From CBFGTJ01 sp965651815 (GTDB taxonomy: Bacteria > Actinomycetota > Acidimicrobiia > Acidimicrobiales > Microtrichaceae), in NCBI GenBank assembly GCA_965651815.1, contig CBFGTJ010000163.1, positions 1 through 7,181 of the forward strand: 7,181 bases of DNA, in the 5' to 3' direction. The notes under the pieces are model-generated. The model was not told the origin of the DNA and did no database searches. It was given only the letters and a program-made list of their open reading frames with translations. Shown here one piece after another: positions 1-6,584 of the stretch. The first letter of the stretch is position 1; the number at the start of each line of letters is the position of its first letter. Both the position numbers and the translations under genes were made by a program.

Positions 1-1531
1 CTCGCCCATCTTTGAGAAAAGCCTTCCAGGCGGCCCGCAGGCCGCGAGCCGCGAGCTCCCTGGCCGCGTCGTGCGCGACGTCGGGGTCCAGCGGCCGGAT
101 CCCTTCGTCGGTGTGCACCGACGAGCACATGCCGATGACCCGCTCGGGCGCGCCCTTGACGAAGAGCACCTGCTCGCCGTCCACCTCGCGCACGGTGCCG
201 GACCATCGGCGTTCGGACTCGAACGGGATGTCGGCGACCACGGCGTGCCGCGAGCGGAGCTCGTCCACGTCGATGCCCGCCACGTCCGCCGCGAGCAGCA
301 GCGCCACCTCGGTGGGGTCCCCGGTGTGCACGGGGCCGTCGGGCTCGTGCACGACCTGGGCCTCGTTGGTGAGCGCGCCCGCGCGCAGGGTGTGGCGGAC
401 CGCGTCGCTCGCCGCCGAGTGGCCGTCGAGACCGTCGGTCACCTCCAGGATCCGACCGTCCGCCCAGACGGCCTGCACGGTCATCCGGTTCTCGGTGAGC
501 GTCCCGGTCTTGTCGGACCCGATGACGGTGGTGCTGCCGAGCGCCTCGATGCTCGGCAGCCGGCGCAGCACGGCGTTGCGGCGCGCCATGCGGCCAACGC
601 CGATCGCGAGCGTCACGGTCACCGCGACCGGCAGGCCCTCCGGCACCGCCGAGACCGCCATCGCGACGGCGGTACGGAACATCTCCTCCGCGGTGCTCCC
701 CAGCGCGACGCCGGACACGAACGTGATCACGGACGCCGCGAGCACCGACACGCCGATGACCCGGGCGAAGCTCGCCATGCGGGCCGCCAGCGGACCCTCG
801 CTCACCTCCTGGCCCCGGACGAGCCCCGCGATCGATCCCAGCTCCGTCGCCTGCCCGGTCGCGACGACGTAGCCGCGCCCCCTCCCGCTGGTCACGACCG
901 ACCCGGTGTACGCCATCGAGGTCCGGTCACCGATCGAGGTCCGTTCCGCGACCGGCGCCGTGTCCTTCTCGACCGGGATCGACTCGCCGGTCAGCAGCGA
1001 CTCGTCCACCTGCAGCTCGTTGACCGAGCAGAGCCGCAGGTCGGCGGGCACGCGGCTGCCGGGTTCGAGCACGACGAGGTCCCCCGGGACCAGCTCGGCG
1101 CTGTCGACCACCTGCTCGCGGCCGTCGCGCACGACCCGGCTGTGCTGGACGACCAGCCGCATGAGCGCGCGCACCGCGTCCGCCGCGCGCCGCTCCTGGG
1201 TGAAGCCGATCACCGCGTTGAGGAGCAGCGCGACGGCGATCAGGCTCGCGTCGAGGAGCTCGCGCATCACCACGGTGACCACTGCCGCGACGAGCAGGAT
1301 CGCGATGAGCGGGTCGGCGAACTGGCGGGCGAACACGACCAGCGCCGGGGTGGGCGGCTCCTCCGCCAAGCGGTTGGGCCCGTGGTGCGCGAGCCGACGG
1401 GCGGCTTCGGCGCCGCCCAGGCCACGTGCCGAGGTCGCCCACCGCTGCTCCACCTCGGCGACCGTCGTCGCGTGCCACGCCACGGGCCCTCCGACCCCGG
1501 CCCTGCTCGTCGTGTCGGACCGACCGGTCAT
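1..1531 (-). CDS. P2-type cation-transporting ATPase, N-terminal part (CtpF/Ca2+-pump-like), runs off left edge
   Basis: Integral-membrane ion pump driven by an aspartyl-phosphate intermediate. About 510 codons are visible, against roughly 900 for the family, so the end of the nucleotide-binding domain, the hinge and M5-M10 are missing. In order: an N-terminal cytoplasmic stretch with a WH motif (19-20), hydrophobic M1/M2 (about 64-111), the actuator domain with TGES (181-184), M3/M4 (about 256-312) with PEGLP (297-301), the phosphorylation motif DKTGTLT (Asp340), and KGAPE (459-463) of the ATP-binding domain. PEGLP and the segment around DKTGTLT resemble SERCA-type P2A pumps and mycobacterial CtpF, so Ca2+ is a reasonable but unproven substrate. 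The ATG at 1531 lacks a clear Shine-Dalgarno. A GTG at 1483-1481, preceded by GGAGG (1492-1488), would shorten it by 16 residues and may be the true start. It follows the GlxA-type gene on the same strand by 52 nt. After GLR (497-499) the sequence departs from the usual family pattern; see findings. Confidence 0.9.
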   Translation of the reverse strand, partial: MTGRSDTTSRAGVGGPVAWHATTVAEVEQRWATSARGLGGAEAARRLAHHGPNRLAEEPPTPALVVFARQFADPLIAILLVAAVVTVVMRELLDASLIAVALLLNAVIGFTQERRAADAVRALMRLVVQHSRVVRDGREQVVDSAELVPGDLVVLEPGSRVPADLRLCSVNELQVDESLLTGESIPVEKDTAPVAERTSIGDRTSMAYTGSVVTSGRGRGYVVATGQATELGSIAGLVRGQEVSEGPLAARMASFARVIGVSVLAASVITFVSGVALGSTAEEMFRTAVAMAVSAVPEGLPVAVTVTLAIGVGRMARRNAVLRRLPSIEALGSTTVIGSDKTGTLTENRMTVQAVWADGRILEVTDGLDGHSAASDAVRHTLRAGALTNEAQVVHEPDGPVHTGDPTEVALLLAADVAGIDVDELRSRHAVVADIPFESERRWSGTVREVDGEQVLFVKGAPERVIGMCSSVHTDEGIRPLDPDVAHDAARELAARGLRAAWKAFLKDGR

Positions 1532-1583
1532 GCCGGGCACGGTAACGAACGACCGCCGCCGGCTGCCGGGTCTCCGGGTCAGG

Positions 1584-2591
1584 TCATCTCAGCGCGGGCT
1601 GCCCCTGTGCGACGCCCTGGCCGAAGCGCTCGCGGTACTCGCTGGGGCTGAGCCCGGTCACCCGCCGGAAGTGCGGGCGGAGGGACCCGGCGGAGGCGAA
1701 CCCGACGAGCGCCGCGACGTGGTCCACGCCGAGGTCGGTCTCCTCCAGCAGCTGGCGCGCTCGGTCGACGCGGTGCGCGAGCACCCACTGCCGAGGGGTG
1801 GTGCCCAGCTCGGCACGGAAGCGGCGCACCAGCGTCCGCGGGCTCATCGCCGCCTGCGCCGCGAGCGCCTCGATCCCGAGGTCGGCGTCCAGGTGCTCCA
1901 GCGCCCACGCGCACGCCTGCTCCAGCCCCCGGTCGGTCGGCCCCGGCGGGGGCGGCGGCTGGATGAACTGCGCCTGTCCGCCGGAGCGGTGCGGCGCCGT
2001 CACCAGCGCCCGCGCCACCTGGTTGGCGTAGGCGGCGCCGTGGTCGGAACGGACGATGTGCAGGCACAGGTCGAGCCCGGCCGCCGAACCCGCGCTGGTG
2101 AGGATGCGCCCTTCGTCGACGTAGAGCACGTCCGGCCGCACGTCGACCTTCGGGAACCGCCGCGCGAGCTCGTCGGTGTACCACCAGTGCGTCGTCGCGG
2201 CGCGGCCGTCGAGCAGCCCCGCGTGCGCGAGCACGAACGCGCCGGAGCAGATCGAGACGAGCCGGGCGCCGCGGGCGTGCGCGGCGCGCACCGCCTCGAC
2301 GACCTCGTCCCCCGGGTGCTCGAGGTCCCTCGCGGCGGGGATCAGCACGGTGTCCGCGTGGTCGAGGGCGGCGGAGCCCGTGGCGCTCGGCAGGATCGAG
2401 AACCCCCTGGTCGAGTGCAGCGGGCCGTCCCGGTCGGCCACGACGTCGAAGCGGTAGCGGCCGTCGCCCCGCGCGAACACCTCGGCGGCGCACGACAGCT
2501 CGAACGGGTTGACGGTGCCGCCGACCACGTACGCCGCCACGCGGTGCGGGCGCCCACCCGGACCGCCGGCCGCTCCCCCGTCCTGTCGCAT
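1584..2591 (-). CDS. GlxA-family transcriptional regulator (DJ-1/PfpI-like domain plus AraC HTH)
   Basis: Cytoplasmic DNA-binding regulator of 335 aa, the usual length for this family. Residues about 17-200 form a class I glutamine-amidotransferase/DJ-1-like domain. It has the nucleophile-elbow motif SICSGAF (Cys115) followed by LAHAGLLDGR and TTHWW, hallmarks of GlxA-type regulators, where the domain is thought to sense a ligand. A proline-rich linker (211-218) leads to an AraC-type domain with two helix-turn-helix units: about 237-262 (EALAAQAAMSPRTLVRRF) and 287-310 (VAALVGFASAGSLRPHFRR), ending in GLSPSEYRERF. The ATG at 2591 is chosen because GGGAG lies 9 nt upstream and the conserved domain begins shortly after. 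The frame stays open to 2789, but the extra 66 residues are unlike the family and would cover the intergenic region and the start of the divergent gene. The effector and targets are unknown. The downstream ATPase gene and the divergent three-gene set are the obvious local candidates. Confidence 0.92.
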   Translation of the reverse strand: MRQDGGAAGGPGGRPHRVAAYVVGGTVNPFELSCAAEVFARGDGRYRFDVVADRDGPLHSTRGFSILPSATGSAALDHADTVLIPAARDLEHPGDEVVEAVRAAHARGARLVSICSGAFVLAHAGLLDGRAATTHWWYTDELARRFPKVDVRPDVLYVDEGRILTSAGSAAGLDLCLHIVRSDHGAAYANQVARALVTAPHRSGGQAQFIQPPPPPGPTDRGLEQACAWALEHLDADLGIEALAAQAAMSPRTLVRRFRAELGTTPRQWVLAHRVDRARQLLEETDLGVDHVAALVGFASAGSLRPHFRRVTGLSPSEYRERFGQGVAQGQPALR

Positions 2592-2600
2592 GCCACGAGT

Positions 2601-2605
2601 CTCCC
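2601..2605 (-). promoter_or_regulatory. Ribosome binding site of the GlxA-type regulator gene
   Basis: GGGAG on the minus strand, 9 nt upstream of the ATG at 2591. It is the main sequence support for that start over the in-frame ATG codons farther upstream. Confidence 0.55.
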
Positions 2606-2665
2606 GCGCGACGGGCCTGCGCGCCGCGCGATCCGGGTCAGGAGCCGCGGCGATCGCGCCACGTG

Positions 2666-2679
2666 CGCCACCGGTGGCG
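2666..2679. promoter_or_regulatory. Perfect 14-bp palindrome in the divergent intergenic region, candidate operator
   Basis: CGCCACCGGTGGCG is a perfect inverted repeat without a spacer. It lies 75 nt upstream of the GlxA-type start (2591) and 67 nt upstream of the plus-strand start at 2746. A CACGTG palindrome (2660-2665) abuts it on the left. The position fits a binding site for a dimeric regulator controlling one or both directions. AraC-type proteins more often bind direct repeats, so the GlxA-type protein is not necessarily the ligand. No convincing -10/-35 pair was found in 2592-2745 on either strand. Confidence 0.35.
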
Positions 2680-2745
2680 TGAACGCCGCGCACCTCGACC
2701 GGGCCGGGGATGTCCAGCGTGCGCCGGCCTGCGGACGCTACGGGC

Positions 2746-3156
2746 ATGACCGACCTGCGCACCCTCCGCCCACCGTCCTCGCCGAGCACCGCGGCACCAC
2801 CCGAGGTGCCGGGCGCCTCGCTGGCCTCGGCCGCGGCCGAGCTGTGCGACGTCCTCGTCCGGGTGCACGCCGAGGACCGCTTCGACGACCTCCGGCTCGC
2901 CGACGCGCTCGAGTCGCTGGCACTCGTCCTCTGGGGCCAGGTGCTGCAGCTCGTCGGGCTGCCCGGCTGGTCCGCGACCTCCGCGCCCCGCCACCGGTGG
3001 GTGGTGCTGGAGCGGGCGGCGTGGCGGTTGTCCCAGCGGGTCGCGACCGCCGGGATCGGCGACCACCCGGTCTCCTCCGAGGCGGCGGCGCACCTCGACC
3101 GGGTCCGGGCCCTCGTCGCGGCGGGGCGGTCGAGCCGCGGGGCGCCGCTGGGGTAG
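2746..3156 (+). CDS. Hypothetical protein, small and predominantly helical
   Basis: A 136-residue protein I do not recognise. The first ~25 residues are rich in Pro/Ser/Ala and look disordered. The rest reads as amphipathic helices: about 26-45 (ASAAAELCDVLVRVHAED), 46-70 with a hydrophobic VLWGQVLQLVGLPGW stretch, about 85-105, and 112-128. There is no signal peptide and no transmembrane segment long enough to be convincing, so it is probably cytoplasmic. I chose ATG 2746; an in-frame ATG at 2710 would add 12 residues. Neither has a strong Shine-Dalgarno. The coding call rests on an open frame with consistent G/C third positions, a divergent partner upstream, and a following gene only 10 nt downstream on the same strand. 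That spacing suggests co-transcription with the metal receptor and histidine phosphatase genes. Function unknown. Confidence 0.62.
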   Translation: MTDLRTLRPPSSPSTAAPPEVPGASLASAAAELCDVLVRVHAEDRFDDLRLADALESLALVLWGQVLQLVGLPGWSATSAPRHRWVVLERAAWRLSQRVATAGIGDHPVSSEAAAHLDRVRALVAAGRSSRGAPLG

Positions 3157-3166
3157 AGATGGCCGG

Positions 3167-3841
3167 ATGGCCACCCCTCGAGTCGTCAGCCTCGTCCCCT
3201 CGGTGACCGAGACCCTGCTCGCGTGGGGCGTCACCCCCGTCGCGTGCACCCGGTTCTGCGAGCAGCCGTCGCTCACCCACGTCGGCGGCACGAAGGACCC
3301 CGACCTCGCCGCGATCGAGGCGCTGTCGCCCGACCTGGTGGTCATGGACCGCGAGGAGAACCGGCTCGAGGACCACGAGCACCTGGTCGCCGCGGGGCTG
3401 CGCGTGCACGCCACCGCGGTGCGCCACCTGGACGACCTGGACGGCGAGATGCGGCGCCTCGCCGACGCGGTCGGCGCGCGGTGGCGCCCGCTCGAGCTGC
3501 CCACGGCGCCCCCGGCCGACCGGAGTGCGTTCGTGCCGATCTGGCGGCGGCCGTGGATGGCGCTGGGCCACCCCACCTACGGGTCCTCGGTCCTGCACGC
3601 GCTGGGCATCGCGAACGCCGCGGCAGGGCGGGGCCCCTACCCGGAGATGGACCTGGACGACGCGGCGGCCGAGGCGCCGGACCTGGTCGTCGCGCCGAGC
3701 GAGCCGTACCCCTTCGGCGAGCGCCATCGGGCCGAGCTCGAGCGCGTCGCGCCCGTCCGCTTCGTCGACGGTCGCGACCTGCTGTGGTGGGGTGAGCGGA
3801 CCCGCACCGCCCTCGAACGGCTCCGCCGCGAGCTCGTGTAG
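3167..3841 (+). CDS. Helical-backbone metal receptor, BtuF/TroA-like, without signal peptide
   Basis: A 224-residue member of the class III periplasmic-binding-protein fold (Peripla_BP_2/TroA-like), the family that holds cobalamin-binding BtuF and siderophore-binding proteins. Residues 4-28 read RVVSLVPSVTETLLAWG and on to a following CTRFCEQP, the typical BtuF-like N-terminal strand-helix. VGGTKDPDLAAIEALSPDLVV (about 39-59) is the second signature, followed by the long connecting helix (about 86-104). The C-terminal lobe includes PIWRRPWMALG, GHPTYGSSVLHALGI and PDLVVAPSEPYPF. Secreted members carry a signal peptide or lipobox before this core. Here the core begins at residue 4, so the protein is expected to stay in the cytoplasm. 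No ABC permease or ATPase gene is present in the window. The ATG at 3167 follows the upstream stop by 10 nt, and the histidine phosphatase gene follows 11 nt later. The ligand (corrinoid, haem or iron chelate) cannot be told from sequence. Confidence 0.85.
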   Translation: MATPRVVSLVPSVTETLLAWGVTPVACTRFCEQPSLTHVGGTKDPDLAAIEALSPDLVVMDREENRLEDHEHLVAAGLRVHATAVRHLDDLDGEMRRLADAVGARWRPLELPTAPPADRSAFVPIWRRPWMALGHPTYGSSVLHALGIANAAAGRGPYPEMDLDDAAAEAPDLVVAPSEPYPFGERHRAELERVAPVRFVDGRDLLWWGERTRTALERLRRELV

Positions 3842-3852
3842 CTTCCCCGCGC

Positions 3853-4479
3853 ATGGCGGTGACGTTGCACTTGGTCCGGCACGGCCGCACGGCCGGGAAC
3901 CGCGTCAAGCGCGTGATGGGGTGGTCGGACGAACCGATCGAGGACGACCAGCACCTGGCGGCGAAGCGCGTCGCGGAGCGACTGGGACGGATGGTGCCGC
4001 CGGGAACGACGGTCGTGTCGAGCCCCGTCCACCGGGCGCGCCAGACCGCCGCGCCGACCGGCGAGCGCCTCGGCGTGGAGGTGCAGCTCGACGACCGGCT
4101 CGGCGAGCTGCACGTGGGGCGCTGGCAGGGGATGCTCGAGACGGAGATCGCCGAGCAGGAGCCGGAGGCGTGGACGACGTGGCGCACCACCCCGCACACC
4201 CTGCGCCTCGAGGGGCGCGAGACCCTCGAGGCGCTCTACGGCCGGGTCGCGGACTTCCTCGACGAGCTCGCGTCAGTTGAGCGAACGGTCGTCGGGTTCA
4301 CGCACGATGCGGTCGTGCGTGCCGCGGTGGCGTGGGCGGTGGGCGCCGGGCCCGAGTCCTACCGAGCTGTCGAGGTGGCCAACTGCTCGCTGACCACGAT
4401 CGAGGTCCGCGAGGACGGCTCCCGCCGGCTCGTCCGGGCGAACGACACGTGCCACGTCGACCACGGGCCGGGGTGGTGA
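3853..4479 (+). CDS. Histidine phosphatase family protein (phosphoglycerate mutase-like)
   Basis: A cytoplasmic phosphomonoesterase-type enzyme of 208 aa, usual for the branch. The N-terminal LVRHGRTAGN holds the RHG signature with nucleophile His10. Other active-site elements are Arg61 in SSPVHRARQTA, Glu85 in LGELHVGRWQG and the second catalytic His151 in GFTHDAVVRA. All catalytic positions are present, so it should be active. The substrate is unknown: the family includes phosphoglycerate mutases, alpha-ribazole phosphatase (CobC), and sugar and nucleotide phosphatases. The ATG at 3853 is 11 nt after the metal receptor stop and lacks an obvious Shine-Dalgarno, consistent with translation coupled to the upstream gene. 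The final 207 nt overlap the 3' end of the convergent fusion gene on the other strand. The overlapped part includes His151, so this reading frame is the more constrained one there. Confidence 0.93.
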   Translation: MAVTLHLVRHGRTAGNRVKRVMGWSDEPIEDDQHLAAKRVAERLGRMVPPGTTVVSSPVHRARQTAAPTGERLGVEVQLDDRLGELHVGRWQGMLETEIAEQEPEAWTTWRTTPHTLRLEGRETLEALYGRVADFLDELASVERTVVGFTHDAVVRAAVAWAVGAGPESYRAVEVANCSLTTIEVREDGSRRLVRANDTCHVDHGPGW

Positions 4480-6507
4480 GGGCTTGCCCACGGTGATGTT
4501 CGTGCGCTTCACCACCCGGATGGTCCTCGCGATCGACGTGAGGTCCGGCTCGTAGCCGATCCCCGACCCGGCGAAGGTCGACGTCGACGGCCGGTTCACG
4601 CCCCGGAAGCCGGTGCCGCACATCCGGGCGATGTTGGCGTCGCGGGTCGAGTCGCCGACGAAGAGCACCCGGTCGGGACGCAGCCCGAGCAGCTGGACGG
4701 TGGCCGCGAGCTGCTTCGCCTTCGGCCAGCCCGGCCGGTACCCGTCCACGTGTGCGAACCGGTGCACGAGGTCGTGCCGTGCCAGCCAGCTGCGCACGGC
4801 CTCCGCCTGCGAGCTGCTGCACACCGCGACCGGGACCTCCGCCGCGGCGAGCTCCGCGAGGAACGCGTCGATGTCCGCGAAGGTGCCGACCCGCTCCATC
4901 AGGTCGACCTTCGCCTGCTCGAAGGCGTCGTCGATCCGGTCGAGGCGCGGGTCGCCGGGGGCGATCTCCTCCAGCTGGGAGCGGAAGTCGAGCCCGCTGG
5001 TCGCGAGGTACGCGCTGCGGGCCGCGGCCGGGTCGAGGCCCAGGCCACGGGTGAGCAGGTCCACGGCGAGCTCGGCGAGGGCCTCCATCGAGTCGGCGAT
5101 CGTGCCGTCGAAGTCGAGCACCACCGCGTCGACGTCGGCCCAGGGGCGGGTCTCCACCACCCAGGACCGCCGCATCCGCTCGACGACGATCCCCCAGGTG
5201 AGCACCGCGATGACGGCGGCGACGACGAGCAGCGCGGGGGCCCACCACTGTGCGACCGCGGCGGCGATCGTGACCAGCAGCAACCTCAGGTCGCGGCCGC
5301 GGCCGGAGGCCAGGAGGGCTCCCCCGTAGTCGTGGTCGAGGTCGACCGCCCCCTTCGCGGACGTGTAGCTGACCATGAGGTGCCCGACGAGCGCGGCGCC
5401 CACCACCGCCACGACGGCACCGGCCGGCACCCACGACAGGGCGGGGGCGTACAGGAGGAACACGGTCGCCGCGATGAGGATGGCGCCGTCGGCCACCCGG
5501 TCGAGGGACGCATCGAGGTACCCGCCGTAGCGCGACCCGGTGCCCTTGAGCCGGGCGACCTCGCCGTCGCTGCCGTCCAGCACGCTGGAGAGCTGGACGA
5601 GCACCGCGCCGAGCAGCGGTGCGCCGAGCGCGAGCGCGGCGGCCGCGGCGAGCGCGACTGTGAACGCGATGAGCGTCACCTGGTTCGCGGTGATGCCGGG
5701 TGCGAGCCACAGCAACCCGGGGGTGACGACCCGCTGCGAGAGGTGGCGGTTGAGCCGCGCCGCCACCATGCCGTCGCGCGCCTTGCCGAGCCGCCGGTAG
5801 AGGCGCCGGCTGGTGCGTCGGTGGTCCCGAGGGGTGTCGACGTCGTCCCACCGGGAGCCCGAGACCGGGAGGGCCTCGAGGCGCCCCTCGTCCGCGAGGC
5901 GCTGCATGCCCGCGGACAGCGAGCTGTCGCCCTCGAGGACCGCGGCGGCGAGGGCGTCGAACACGCCGTGGGTGCAGCGGAAGGCGCCCGTGTCGAACCC
6001 GTCGTAGGGCTCGAGGTGCTTGCCGATCGACCGCACGAGCCCGCCCTCGGTGGACACGCGGGTGACGTCGTCGAGGTCCACGTCGCGCCGGTCGGTGACG
6101 TCGTGGTCGACCGCCAACGTGGCACCGCCCGCAGGTGGCTCGGTGGCCGCGAGCGCCTCGGCGATCTCGGGGTCGAGGACGTGGTCGGCCATCACGAGGA
6201 TGAAGTCCTCCTCGCCCAGCGCCGCCTCGGCCGCGAGCACCGACAGGCCGTTGCCCTCCTCGTAGCGCTCGTTGCGGACGCAACGCACGGGGATCCCGCG
6301 CTCGGCGCTGACGCGCTCGCAGAACTGCTCGACCTCGTCGCCGCGGTAGCCGGTCGAGACGACCACCTCGCTCACGCCGGCCCGGTGCAGGGTCGTGATG
6401 GCGCGCTCCAGGAGCGGCACGCCGGCGACGGGGACGAGGGGCTTGGGGCGGCCGCGCCGCTCTCCGAGCCGGGATCCCTTGCCGCTCGCCAGCACCAAGC
6501 CCTTCAT
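4273..6507 (-). CDS. Trifunctional fusion: nucleotidyltransferase, CDP-alcohol phosphotransferase and HAD phosphatase (IPCT-DIPPS-like plus HAD)
   Basis: One 744-residue protein with three enzyme domains. Residues 1-~235 are a nucleotidyltransferase: LASGKGSRLG (6-15), PKPL (21-24), EEGNGLSV (83-90), MADHV (106-110) and WDDVDTP (220-226, probable metal aspartates). These resemble inositol-1-phosphate cytidylyltransferase (IPCT). Residues ~245-450 are a multi-pass CDP-alcohol phosphotransferase with the complete DxxDGxxAR-x8-GxxxDxxxD signature (Asp311, Asp314, Asp332, Asp336). Residues ~458-665 are a HAD phosphatase: DFDGT (465-469), Ser in CSSSQ (563-567), Lys596 or Lys598, and GDSTRD (618-623). 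The first two domains match the order of IPCT-DIPPS, which makes CDP-inositol and condenses it with inositol phosphate; the HAD domain could remove the remaining phosphate. It should be membrane-bound with cytoplasmic enzyme domains. The ATG at 6507 begins exactly at the first motif, with GGAGAGGAG 11 nt upstream. Residues ~676-744 lie antisense to the phosphatase gene and look unstructured. Another CDP-polyol substrate is possible. Confidence 0.92.
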   Translation of the reverse strand: MKGLVLASGKGSRLGERRGRPKPLVPVAGVPLLERAITTLHRAGVSEVVVSTGYRGDEVEQFCERVSAERGIPVRCVRNERYEEGNGLSVLAAEAALGEEDFILVMADHVLDPEIAEALAATEPPAGGATLAVDHDVTDRRDVDLDDVTRVSTEGGLVRSIGKHLEPYDGFDTGAFRCTHGVFDALAAAVLEGDSSLSAGMQRLADEGRLEALPVSGSRWDDVDTPRDHRRTSRRLYRRLGKARDGMVAARLNRHLSQRVVTPGLLWLAPGITANQVTLIAFTVALAAAAALALGAPLLGAVLVQLSSVLDGSDGEVARLKGTGSRYGGYLDASLDRVADGAILIAATVFLLYAPALSWVPAGAVVAVVGAALVGHLMVSYTSAKGAVDLDHDYGGALLASGRGRDLRLLLVTIAAAVAQWWAPALLVVAAVIAVLTWGIVVERMRRSWVVETRPWADVDAVVLDFDGTIADSMEALAELAVDLLTRGLGLDPAAARSAYLATSGLDFRSQLEEIAPGDPRLDRIDDAFEQAKVDLMERVGTFADIDAFLAELAAAEVPVAVCSSSQAEAVRSWLARHDLVHRFAHVDGYRPGWPKAKQLAATVQLLGLRPDRVLFVGDSTRDANIARMCGTGFRGVNRPSTSTFAGSGIGYEPDLTSIARTIRVVKRTNITVGKPSPPRPVVDVARVVRPDEPAGAVLADLDRGQRAVGHLDSSVGLGPGAHRPRHRGTHDRIVREPDDRSLN

Positions 6508-6518
6508 CCGACCGGACG

Positions 6519-6527
6519 CTCCTCTCC
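6519..6527 (-). promoter_or_regulatory. Ribosome binding site of the fusion gene
   Basis: The purine-rich stretch GGAGAGGAG on the minus strand ends 11 nt before the ATG at 6507. The spacing is slightly long, but it is the only Shine-Dalgarno-like motif nearby and supports this start. Confidence 0.5.
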
Positions 6528-6584
6528 GTACGAGGGCGGATCCGGTGTGCGCGGAAGCGCCCGACGACGAACCAAAGCGCCGAA

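Noticed and set aside
1532..1583. Possible promoter or terminator between the regulator and ATPase genes
   Set aside because: Only short 4-bp complementary pieces (CCGG/CCGG) and no TANNNT-like -10 were seen in the 52-nt gap. Nothing is strong enough to annotate.
71..1651. Long plus-strand open frames (526 aa, and one of 286 aa from 12) opposite the P-type ATPase
   Set aside because: They are antisense shadows of high-GC coding. Their products are His/Arg/Asp-rich without domain motifs, while the minus strand encodes a clear ATPase with TGES, PEGLP and DKTGTLT.
2592..2789. N-terminal extension of the GlxA-type regulator to the ATG at 2789
   Set aside because: The extra 66 residues do not resemble the family, overlap the divergent gene start, and lack a better ribosome binding site than the one at 2601-2605.
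906..3206. 766-aa plus-strand open frame
   Set aside because: It runs across the ATPase start, the whole regulator and the small hypothetical gene. It is low-complexity Arg/Pro/Gly sequence and is out of frame with every gene recognised by motifs.
2638..3727. Minus-strand open frames (312 and 329 aa) opposite the small hypothetical and metal receptor genes
   Set aside because: They are Arg/Pro-rich with no motifs. The plus-strand receptor frame is clearly homologous to BtuF-like proteins.
4298..6283. 661-aa minus-strand open frame in another frame of the fusion gene
   Set aside because: Its translation is an Arg/Gly/Pro-rich shadow, whereas the 744-aa frame holds all three enzyme signatures.
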